Part shown: piece by piece, positions 40,952 to 48,413 of the stretch
Numbering within the stretch: position 1 is the stretch's first letter
Layout: every line of letters starts with the position of its first letter
From: Selenomonadaceae bacterium
Lineage (GTDB): Bacteria > Bacillota > Negativicutes > Selenomonadales > Selenomonadaceae
Length of the DNA stretch: 62,293 nt
Reading direction: 5' to 3'
Assembly (NCBI GenBank): GCA_017554235.1
Contig: JAFZIV010000032.1
Coordinates: forward strand, 1 to 62,293
The notes under the pieces: generated by a model
Database searches by the model: none
What the model saw: only the letters and a program-made list of their open reading frames with translations
What the model was told of the DNA's origin: nothing
Program-made: the position numbers and the translations under genes

Positions 40952-42937
40952 TTAGCCCTCTCCGTAAAAACTGCGCGTAAATTTTTTATCTGCGTCAGTA
41001 ATTCCAAATTCTTCGTCGTCTATATCGCAGTAGTTCACGTACAGCAAATTTTTATCCAGCAGTTCCATTAAAAATTTTTTCTGATTTTCTATGGAAAGTT
41101 CCTCAAAATCTTTCGCCGCCGCCTCTATGTCTGCAGGTTTAACTTTGTAGCTGATAAATCCCGACTTTACCATTTTTTTGTAAATCGCCCGAATTGTTTC
41201 AAATCCCCGCGCAGTTTCTATTTCTTCAACAAATTTTTGATTCTGTTTCGCAAGTTCGCAGTAAACAAAACTTCCTCCGCCCTGCCAATTTACCGCCTTT
41301 GATATGCCGCCCTGTTCGCCTTCTATAACTTTTTTCAGCCGCTCAACCGTCACTGTCTCGATATAATTCATTTGCTCAACGCCGATATATTGACGCTTCA
41401 TTTTGTGCGCTACTGCCGCCGTTGTTCCGCTTCCCAAAAAATTATCTAAAACTATATCGCCTTCATTTGTAAAGTGTTTCAAAATAGTTGCTATTAAAAT
41501 TTCTGGTTTTTTACCTGCGCGAAAATCTATTCCTCCTTCGTGTCTACAATTTCCAAAATTAGCGGCAAAATCATAAAAATTTTCTATCGGTAATGTTCTT
41601 GAGTTTTTTTCGGAATAAAATTTATCAATCGGCACACCTTGATAATATTTTCCTTTTGTAGCTCTCACACGTTGAGGACCAGTAAAATATCTATGGTCAA
41701 AAATATCGTCGCCTATTCCATAAACTTTATATAAAACTCCATAACCATCTTGTAAATATCTATCTGCTAAAAAATCCCTAAAAAATCTTCCTGATGAATT
41801 TCCGTCAAGAATCGTACCAGTTGCCCAGACTTCCTTCAATCCATATTTTGAGCCAGTAACTGTCTTTATTTCATACTGTTTTTTATTGAAAATTTCAACC
41901 TTTTTTCCACCTAATTCGATAGTTCTAAATGGCAATTCTTTTTCTTCAATTCTATAAATAAATTTTTCAAATCCAAATTCGGTAGTATTAAGGTTTGGAG
42001 AAGCCTCAGAAGATTTTTGATAAATGTGTATCTGTTCAATTTCTTTGTGAAAATTCATATCTTCTTTCAAAGTTTTATTTGGATAACGAACTTGAACATA
42101 AAATGTAGTTAAAAAATTTTGACGTCCGAAAATTTCATCACATAAAACTTTCAAATATGCCTGTTCATTGTCGTCAATCTGAATTAAAACAATTCCGTCG
42201 GAGCGCAAAAGTTTTTTAGCTTGTTCGAGGCGATTTTTCATAAAGGTAAGCCAAGTGCTGTGGTTAAATCTGTCATTGTAGCCGAAACTGTCATTTCCGG
42301 TATTGTACGGGACATCAATGTAAATGCACTTTACTTTATTGGAAAATCTTTTGAGAAGAGAGGCGACGGCAAGTAAATTATTTCCCTTGATAATGAGATT
42401 GTCAGTATCAGAAAAACTTGTAACATCTTCGACACCGTCGGCAGAAAATTTTTTTGCGCCGGTAAAAACTTTTGGATAAAGTAACCTGTCAATATCTTCA
42501 GGAGCAAGAATTTCATTGTAGAAAATTTCGTCGCGTTTTTGCTCGTCTTTAGTTTGCCCGCCTTCCAACACGCAATCTTTGTAAGGAAAAACCAACGCAA
42601 CTTTTTTAGATTCGGCGATAAAATTTCCGCCTTCATCGACGAGACCGATTTTATTTTTAAAACTTGTGTAACTGTCGGGCAAAAATTCACGATTGTTAAT
42701 GACCCACGTAAATTTATCTTTGTCGAAAACTTTCACGCCGTCAACGTCCACAAAGAAAAATTTTTTAACGTCATCATCAGACAAAAGAATTTTTAAAAGT
42801 TGAGCGTCAAATTTATTCGCGAATTCAATGATAGCATTTCGCAAAATATTTCCGTCAACAGAAAAAAATCTTTCATCTTGCTTTAATACTTCCATTAAAT
42901 GTTCAAAAAAATTAGTTCCAAACTCTTTTTCCTCCAT
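40952..42937 (-). CDS. Type III DNA methyltransferase subunit Mod
   Basis: The modification and recognition subunit, which methylates adenine N6 on one strand and directs Res. The 661 residues have, in order, an N-terminal region, the motif IV region IYIDVPYNTGNDSFGYNDRFNHS at about 205-227, a variable target-recognition region, and the AdoMet-binding motif I DNFLGSGTTAAVAHKM near 530. This order (IV before I) is the beta class typical of type III. Motif IV reads DVPY where most adenine methyltransferases have DPPY. CGGGAGG precedes the ATG. Confidence 0.92.
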   Translation of the reverse strand: MEEKEFGTNFFEHLMEVLKQDERFFSVDGNILRNAIIEFANKFDAQLLKILLSDDDVKKFFFVDVDGVKVFDKDKFTWVINNREFLPDSYTSFKNKIGLVDEGGNFIAESKKVALVFPYKDCVLEGGQTKDEQKRDEIFYNEILAPEDIDRLLYPKVFTGAKKFSADGVEDVTSFSDTDNLIIKGNNLLAVASLLKRFSNKVKCIYIDVPYNTGNDSFGYNDRFNHSTWLTFMKNRLEQAKKLLRSDGIVLIQIDDNEQAYLKVLCDEIFGRQNFLTTFYVQVRYPNKTLKEDMNFHKEIEQIHIYQKSSEASPNLNTTEFGFEKFIYRIEEKELPFRTIELGGKKVEIFNKKQYEIKTVTGSKYGLKEVWATGTILDGNSSGRFFRDFLADRYLQDGYGVLYKVYGIGDDIFDHRYFTGPQRVRATKGKYYQGVPIDKFYSEKNSRTLPIENFYDFAANFGNCRHEGGIDFRAGKKPEILIATILKHFTNEGDIVLDNFLGSGTTAAVAHKMKRQYIGVEQMNYIETVTVERLKKVIEGEQGGISKAVNWQGGGSFVYCELAKQNQKFVEEIETARGFETIRAIYKKMVKSGFISYKVKPADIEAAAKDFEELSIENQKKFLMELLDKNLLYVNYCDIDDEEFGITDADKKFTRSFYGEG

Positions 42938-42950
42938 AAAAAAAACCTCC

Positions 42951-42985
42951 CGACTTTATTATAGTCGAAAGGTTATTTTTGTCTA
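42951..42985 (-). promoter_or_regulatory. Promoter and palindrome ahead of the mod operon
   Basis: Minus strand TAGACA (42985-42980), 16-bp spacer, TATAAT (42963-42958). CGACT (42951-42955) and AGTCG (42963-42967) form an inverted repeat across the -10 box, a plausible operator. A second promoter for tkt likely lies in the same divergent gap near TTGCAA (43084-43089), with a less good -10. Confidence 0.6.
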
Positions 42986-43165
42986 CAACCTAACCTTATG
43001 GAGAAAACTCTTACCTGCAAAATTTTTCGTTTCTGAATTATTGCTGATTTTTCGCAGGCATTTTTCACTGATATTTGACATTTTTGCAAAAAACTTTACA
43101 ATTATGATATTGGTTAATCGCATTAAAAATTGCAGATAAACCTTTCATAACAGGAGGAAAATTTT

Positions 43166-44020
43166 ATGACACCCAATGAAAAAAAGGAACTTAAGCTTTT
43201 CGCCTTAAATGTGCGTGAAGATATTTTAAAAAGTACGACGGCGGCAGGTAGCGGACATCCCGGCGGCTCACTTTCGGCGGCTGATTACTTAACCTACCTT
43301 TACAATAAGGAAATGAGAGTAAATCCTCAAAATCCTAAAGACCCTAACCGAGATCGTTTTGTTTTGTCGAAAGGACATGGCGCACCGGCACTTTATGCAG
43401 TGCTTGCCCATAAAGGATTTTTCCCGGTTGAAGATTTAATGACGCTCCGTCAAATAGGTTCACACTTACAGGGACATCCAAATATTAACTCGACGCCCGG
43501 TGTTGATATGTCAACAGGTTCACTTGGTCAAGGGCTTTCAGTTGCGGCAGGTATGGCTAAAGGCGCGAAATTTCTTGGACTCAATGTCAATGTTTACACT
43601 CTTAACGGCGACGGTGAACTTGCAGAAGGCGAAATTTGGGAAGGCTTGACATTTGCCGCGCATTACAAGCTGGATAATCTTTGCATAGCGGTTGACGTGA
43701 ACGGTTTGCAGATTGACGGTAAAACTAAAGACGTAATGAATCTTGAACCGCTTGATAAAAAATTTGAGGCTTTCGGTTGCAAAGTCATAAAGATTAACGG
43801 TCACGACTTCGACGACATTGAAAAGGCGTTGGAATTTTTCCACCGAAATCAGGGTAGCGGCAAACCTACCGCAATTTTAATGGATACCGTTAAGGGTAAA
43901 GGCGTTTCGTTTATGGAAAATGTTGCTGATTGGCATGGCAAGGCGGCTAATAAGGAGCAACTTGCTCAAGCACTCGCCGAACTTGAAGAAGCGCGTAGAA
44001 AAGTGGTCAGTGGTCAGTGA
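43166..44020 (+). CDS. Transketolase N-terminal subunit
   Basis: Half of a split, thiamine diphosphate-dependent transketolase of the pentose phosphate pathway. The 284 residues hold the pyrophosphate domain: TAAGSGHPGGSLSAAD, LSKGHGAPALY, GSLGQGLSVAAGM and the ThDP motif GDGELAEGEIWEG at 148-160, ending near KGKGVSFMEN. The last few residues (VVSGQ and stop) are encoded by a word-type repeat that runs through the stop codon, so the natural C-terminus may have been altered. Partner: the next gene. Confidence 0.95.
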   Translation: MTPNEKKELKLFALNVREDILKSTTAAGSGHPGGSLSAADYLTYLYNKEMRVNPQNPKDPNRDRFVLSKGHGAPALYAVLAHKGFFPVEDLMTLRQIGSHLQGHPNINSTPGVDMSTGSLGQGLSVAAGMAKGAKFLGLNVNVYTLNGDGELAEGEIWEGLTFAAHYKLDNLCIAVDVNGLQIDGKTKDVMNLEPLDKKFEAFGCKVIKINGHDFDDIEKALEFFHRNQGSGKPTAILMDTVKGKGVSFMENVADWHGKAANKEQLAQALAELEEARRKVVSGQ

Positions 44021-44080
44021 AAAGTGGTCAGTGGTTAGAATTTTTTCACTATTTACTATTCACTACTAACTATTCACTAA
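44002..44080. repeat. Word-type short repeat between transketolase halves
   Basis: GTGGTCA words (GTGGTCAGTGGTCAGTG...), then TTTCACTATTTACTATTCACT words, giving partly complementary arms. It includes the stop of the upstream gene at 44018-44020 and ends 19 bp before the next start. Confidence 0.8.
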
Positions 44081-44098
44081 ATTAAAGGAGTTAAACTA

Positions 44099-45040
44099 AT
44101 GGCAGATATAAAAAAAGTTGCGACTCGTGAAAGTTACGGCGCAACTCTCGTGGAACTCGGTAAACTTGATGATAAAATTGTTGTAATGGACGCCGACCTT
44201 GCAGGCTCAACTAAAACAGGAATGTTTCAAAAAGCATATCCAAACAGATTTTTCAACTGCGGTATTGCTGAAGCTAATATGATGTGCGTTGCCGCCGGAC
44301 TTGCTACTATGGGCTTGACGCCTTTCGTTTCAACCTTTGCAATGTTCGCTACGGGACGCGTATACGACCAAATTCGCAATTCAATCGGATATCCTAAAAT
44401 GAACGTAAAAATCTGCGCGTCTCACGGCGGAATTTCTGTTGGTGCTGACGGCGCGTCTCATCAATGTTGCGAAGATTTTGCTTTAATGCGGACTATCCCT
44501 CATATGGTGGTTATGTGTCCTTCTGATGACGTAGAGGCACGCCAAATGATTAAAGCCGCTTATGAATTTAATGGACCAGTTTATATCAGACTTGGACGCT
44601 CGGCAACTCCCGTTTATCACGATGAAAATTACAAATTCCAAATTGGTAAAGGTGAAGTTGTCCGCGCAGGTTCAGACGTTGCGATTATTGCAACCGGAAT
44701 TTTACTTCCCGAAGCCATTAAAGCCGCTGAAATTTTGCAGGCTGAAAATATTTCGGCGCGGGTTATCAATATGGCGACGATTAAACCTATTGACAGAGAA
44801 ATTGTCATCAAGGCGGCTAAGGAGTGCGGAAAAATCGTTACCGTTGAAGAGCATACAACTTTAGGCGGACTCGGTGAAGCTGTTTGCGGCGTACTTTGTG
44901 AAGAATATCCCGCACCCGTTAAACGTCTCGGTATAAATGATGAATTTGGTTATTCAGGCTCGGCAGAGGAACTCATAAAGGCATTTGGGCTTGACGGTGA
45001 AGGTATTGCGACTTCGACAAAAAATTTCTTGGCTAATTAA
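44099..45040 (+). CDS. Transketolase C-terminal subunit
   Basis: The pyrimidine-binding and C-terminal domain half of transketolase. The 313 residues show KVATRESYGATLVELG, the FNCGIAEANMM motif (family Glu), PFVSTFAMFATGRVYDQIRNSI and SHGGISVGADGASHQCCEDFALMRTIP, followed by the TK C-terminal domain (EHTTLGGLGEAV). AAAGGAG precedes the ATG. Splitting into two genes is common in Firmicutes. Confidence 0.95.
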   Translation: MADIKKVATRESYGATLVELGKLDDKIVVMDADLAGSTKTGMFQKAYPNRFFNCGIAEANMMCVAAGLATMGLTPFVSTFAMFATGRVYDQIRNSIGYPKMNVKICASHGGISVGADGASHQCCEDFALMRTIPHMVVMCPSDDVEARQMIKAAYEFNGPVYIRLGRSATPVYHDENYKFQIGKGEVVRAGSDVAIIATGILLPEAIKAAEILQAENISARVINMATIKPIDREIVIKAAKECGKIVTVEEHTTLGGLGEAVCGVLCEEYPAPVKRLGINDEFGYSGSAEELIKAFGLDGEGIATSTKNFLAN

Positions 45041-45068
45041 TATGTAATAAAAAATTTTTGTTTATTAA

Positions 45069-45117
45069 ATATACTTTCTCTTTTGGCGCAAAAGTTTAAA
45101 CTTCCTTGTGCGCCTCT
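45069..45117 (+). repeat. Modular hairpin repeat, copy 5 (internally deleted)
   Basis: TACTTTCTCTTTTG, loop GCG, then CAAAAG, followed directly by ACTTCCTTGTGCGCCTC. The middle with the second hairpin and the left arm of the third is missing. It lies between the convergent transketolase and WbaP-like genes. Confidence 0.8.
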
Positions 45118-45133
45118 TCTTTTTTTACAACTT

Positions 45134-46564
45134 TTAGTAAGCTCCACGACCTGTTATAACTGCCTTGACCGTTTTAAAAAGATACATTATATCAATCCAT
45201 ACCGACCAATTACGCACATACCAAGTATCCATTGCGACGCGTTCAGGGTAAGTCGTGTCACTTCGTCCGCTAACTTGCCACATTCCAGTTATACCCGGCA
45301 AAACCATATAGTATTCACGAATATTTTTTCCGTAGCGCGGCACTTCTTCTTCAATTATCGGACGAGGACCAACTAAACTCATATTCCCCAATATCACGTT
45401 CCAAAGTTGCGGAAGTTCATCAAGACTAGTCCGCCGCAAGAAATTTCCTAATTTCGTAACTCGCGGATCATTAGTCAGCTTAAATGTTTCTTCCCATTCT
45501 TGCCGCGCAGATGGATTTTCCGCCAAATATTTTTCCAAAACTTTATCTGCATTTTTTACCATAGTTTGAAATTTGTAGCAGTGAAAAGTTTTTCCGTACA
45601 TCCCAACGCGCTTATGCGAAAAAATTATCCCGCCGCGATTCGATATGCAAGTTGCAATCGCTATTCCCAAAAGTATCGGCGAAATTATTATCCCACCAAT
45701 TATAGTCAATGTTAAATCAAATATTCTCTTAAATATTCGGTTATATATTCGCGAAAGATTATTGCGCAGGTTAAGCATTAAAATCTTTTCGCTGAATAAT
45801 ATCGACGCGTCAACACCCGCCATTGGCGTTCCAATTAAATCTGGTATAAATGAAATATCTTTTACGCGCGGTTGAATCTCCGTGATAATTTCCTGCAAAT
45901 GTTCCTTTGTAATTCCAGGTGCGGCTATTATCACTGTTTTGATATTCAATCGGCGTACTATTTTTTTTGCCTCATTAAAACCGCCAAGTATCGGATATTC
46001 GTTCGGCAAAGTCTTTGAAATTGGATTGTCATCAATCAATCCTACTATGTCATATCTGTAGCCTAAATCTTCGCGCCAAAATTTTATAACTTTTTCCGCT
46101 GTCAAGCCCGCTCCTATTATCACAACAGGTTCACTAAATATATTTTTCAACTTTAAAAATTTTAATATCGCATAACGTATTATACAGACATTGCATAGCA
46201 CTAAAATTCCAAAAAAAATTACAAATGTTCGTGACGTATATTCGCCCGCCTTCAGGAAATAAATCAATAATATTGACGCCATCCAACCGTAAAATACAGA
46301 CATAAAAATTTCCCGCATCGTTTCGACAACGGGTTTCATTTGCCTGTATGAACGCGAGTGACTTAGAAATATCAAAAATAACAACGGCACGCATATGAAA
46401 ATATATGCGTCGGGATAGCTGTAACTGTAACCGTTCCAAAAGTCTACCGCATTTCTTATATAAAACGCCAAATATTGTGTCAAGACTATTCCGATGTAAT
46501 CAAACAGCATAAAGAGGAGTGGCGGGATAAATGACGGTACGGTATTATTTTTTCTTTTCGGCAT
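45134..46564 (-). CDS. Polyprenyl glycosylphosphotransferase (WbaP-like)
   Basis: It transfers a sugar 1-phosphate to undecaprenyl phosphate to start O-antigen or capsule repeat units. The 476 residues have four or five N-terminal membrane helices, a CoA-binding/Rossmann-like domain (VVIIGAGLTAEKVI, IVGLIDDNP, near 145-200) and a C-terminal bacterial sugar transferase domain with KRIFDLTLTIIGGI, FQTMVKNAD, LRRTSLDELPQLWNV and SLVGPRP. Donor sugar not determinable. Repeat copy 6 lies 48 bp upstream. Confidence 0.93.
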   Translation of the reverse strand: MPKRKNNTVPSFIPPLLFMLFDYIGIVLTQYLAFYIRNAVDFWNGYSYSYPDAYIFICVPLLFLIFLSHSRSYRQMKPVVETMREIFMSVFYGWMASILLIYFLKAGEYTSRTFVIFFGILVLCNVCIIRYAILKFLKLKNIFSEPVVIIGAGLTAEKVIKFWREDLGYRYDIVGLIDDNPISKTLPNEYPILGGFNEAKKIVRRLNIKTVIIAAPGITKEHLQEIITEIQPRVKDISFIPDLIGTPMAGVDASILFSEKILMLNLRNNLSRIYNRIFKRIFDLTLTIIGGIIISPILLGIAIATCISNRGGIIFSHKRVGMYGKTFHCYKFQTMVKNADKVLEKYLAENPSARQEWEETFKLTNDPRVTKLGNFLRRTSLDELPQLWNVILGNMSLVGPRPIIEEEVPRYGKNIREYYMVLPGITGMWQVSGRSDTTYPERVAMDTWYVRNWSVWIDIMYLFKTVKAVITGRGAY

Positions 46565-46612
46565 TAAGCGAACCCCTTATGAATTCGTATCTTTATTGTT
46601 TATTTATTAAAT

Positions 46613-46762
46613 CTACTTTCTTTGAAGCAAAGAAAGTAGCAAAGAAAACATTTGCGGCATTTGTGCGTCCACGTTTAATGTTACAGTAATTTTAACCGAG
46701 TGCCGCGTTCACCGGTGTTATAGTAAAGTCAATGTTGCAAAGACGCTTGAAATGCCGCTACC
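46613..46762 (+). repeat. Modular hairpin repeat, copy 6 (105-bp structured type)
   Basis: Hairpin CTACTTTCTTTG-AAG-CAAAGAAAGTAG (46613-46639), then a 105-bp block bounded by GCGGCATTT (46654-46662) and AAATGCCGC (46750-46758) with an inner GCGTC/GACGC pair. It fills most of the gap between the DUF3084 and WbaP-like genes. Confidence 0.9.
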
Positions 46763-46786
46763 ACTCGATTATTTTTTCTGGATAAG

Positions 46787-48091
46787 TTAATTCCGCGCAG
46801 TTACTTTGATATTTAAACGCAACGGTCCTATTGATTTTGTTACGTCTCGTGCATATGCCGTCAACTTAACTTTTCCGCGTGCGTCACTAAGTTCATCAAT
46901 CAATTCATAAAGCTGTGAACCTTCCATTACTCCTACCGCGTGCGTTATCGGGTCTGTCAAAATTCCTTTTGCTACTGCCGCGCGATTTACTTCACTCAAA
47001 AATTCTCTCACTATCGGCTCGGCGTCCATTTCATTTTTGATTTCATAATTTCCTGCAAATACTAATTCGTCCTTAGCATAAACGGGATTGTTCGGATAAA
47101 TCGAAAGACTTGCTCTTATCGGTTCACCGCGTACAAGATTTCCTGCCGCTGATATTCTCAATATCATTTCTTGATTGCTAGCCGCTATTTTTTTAATCGT
47201 GTCCTGTACTTCGGGTTCATATATCCATACACTTCCGTCAAAGTCTCCGCCAAATCTTTCAGCAATATTTCGCGTTGCAATTTCGGCAAGTCTTTCTATA
47301 TCCGCCCTTATCTCATCATCAGAACGATTACCTTGTATCGTGCCGCTGGATAAAATTTCGCCAGCTTTTAAAATTATGTCGCCCTCTCTTATCGCTATTA
47401 AGCCTTCGCGCAGATTACGGGCGTGTTCCTCCAATATCGCATTATCCTTGCTTAACTTTTCATTATCTGCCGTTAAGGTTACGTTAAATTCTCCAAGTTT
47501 ACGATTCGCTGTTTCCAATTCTGCATTCGTACTGGAAAGATTTTCATTCTGCGCGGAAAGTTCAGAGTTGGACGCCGCAAGAGTATCATTACGCTCGGCA
47601 AGTTCAGAATTTGACGCTTCAAGGTCGGAATTGGACGCCGCTAAGTCGGAATTTTCGGATTCTAGTCTTTCATTGCCTGATTTTAATCGTTCTGATTCCT
47701 CTATCAATTCGGTTTGCTCTGTCTTAAGAGAATCAATTTCTTTCTTCGAGGTTTCTAAATCTGCGTTTGCGCGTTCATATTCTACCTGCGCTTGTAACAA
47801 TGCCTGCGTGACTACTCCTAATTTTTCTTCGGTTGCCGCCATTGTCGCGTTTAATTCTTCCATTCCAAAAAGTGCCGTTCGGACATTTTCAGAAATGATT
47901 GCCATTGAACCGATTGACAAGCCCGTTATCAGTGCGCCGGTTATCACCGTGATTACCATTGACGTGTGGCGCGGTCGCAAGCCGAATATCGATAAGCGTT
48001 TCTTGCCTATCTTTGTGCCGAGTTTGTCGCCTATAAATGCGATTGCTCCGCCAGTTATAATCATTACAATTATTAAGTATATGCCTTCCAT
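46787..48091 (-). CDS. DUF3084 family coiled-coil membrane protein
   Basis: A 434-residue protein with two N-terminal membrane helices (IYLIIVMIITGGAIAFIGD and a second near 45-65) separated by the conserved KLGTKIGKKRLSIFGLRPRHTS loop, then a long coiled coil (about 80-230: LETSKKEIDSLKTEQTELIEESERL, with repeating SDLAASN words) and a C-terminal domain ending with LRLNIKVTARN. This layout is that of DUF3084. Role unknown; the coiled coil suggests an envelope scaffold. It is flanked on both sides by repeat copies 6 and 7 in direct orientation. Confidence 0.88.
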   Translation of the reverse strand: MEGIYLIIVMIITGGAIAFIGDKLGTKIGKKRLSIFGLRPRHTSMVITVITGALITGLSIGSMAIISENVRTALFGMEELNATMAATEEKLGVVTQALLQAQVEYERANADLETSKKEIDSLKTEQTELIEESERLKSGNERLESENSDLAASNSDLEASNSELAERNDTLAASNSELSAQNENLSSTNAELETANRKLGEFNVTLTADNEKLSKDNAILEEHARNLREGLIAIREGDIILKAGEILSSGTIQGNRSDDEIRADIERLAEIATRNIAERFGGDFDGSVWIYEPEVQDTIKKIAASNQEMILRISAAGNLVRGEPIRASLSIYPNNPVYAKDELVFAGNYEIKNEMDAEPIVREFLSEVNRAAVAKGILTDPITHAVGVMEGSQLYELIDELSDARGKVKLTAYARDVTKSIGPLRLNIKVTARN

Positions 48092-48136
48092 CTACCGACC
48101 TGCTTTTTTAGGTTTTATAATTTTTATTTTTTAAAT

Positions 48137-48285
48137 CTACTTTCTTTGAAGCAAAGAAAGTAGCAAAGAAAACATTGCGGCATTTGTGCGTCCACGTTTA
48201 ATGTTACAATAATTTTAGCCGAGTGCCGCGTTCGCCGGTGTTACAGTAAAGGCAATGTTTCAAAGACGCTTGAAATGCCGCTACC
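48137..48285 (+). repeat. Modular hairpin repeat, copy 7 (105-bp structured type)
   Basis: CTACTTTCTTTG-AAG-CAAAGAAAGTAG (48137-48163), then a 105-bp block from GCGGCATTT (48177-48185) to AAATGCCGC (48273-48281), nearly identical to copy 6 with a few substitutions. It lies 45 bp before the DUF3084 start. With the terminator below it accounts for the 322-bp gap 48092-48413. Confidence 0.9.
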
Positions 48286-48361
48286 GTTCACAACTAGGTA
48301 CTATACAATTAAATTTTTTTGTTATATGAATTTTCGCCGTAAATTTCTATTTTCCTTCGAT

Positions 48362-48394
48362 AAAAAAACTCCCAACAGATTTTTCCGTTGAGAG
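48362..48394 (-). terminator. Terminator after the giant gene
   Basis: On the minus strand CTCTCAAC pairs with GTTGGGAG (48394-48369, one mismatch) and is followed by seven T. Confidence 0.75.
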
Positions 48395-48413
48395 TGAGTG
48401 AAAGATTTAAAAT

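Noticed and set aside
47175-48134. 319-codon plus-strand open frame
   Set aside because: It is antisense to the DUF3084 gene, whose coiled-coil composition keeps stops out of the other strand. It has no ribosome site and no recognisable protein pattern.
46613-48285. Composite transposon around the DUF3084 gene
   Set aside because: The two flanking repeats are direct and contain no transposase, and related copies stand alone elsewhere, so a repeat family is the simpler reading.
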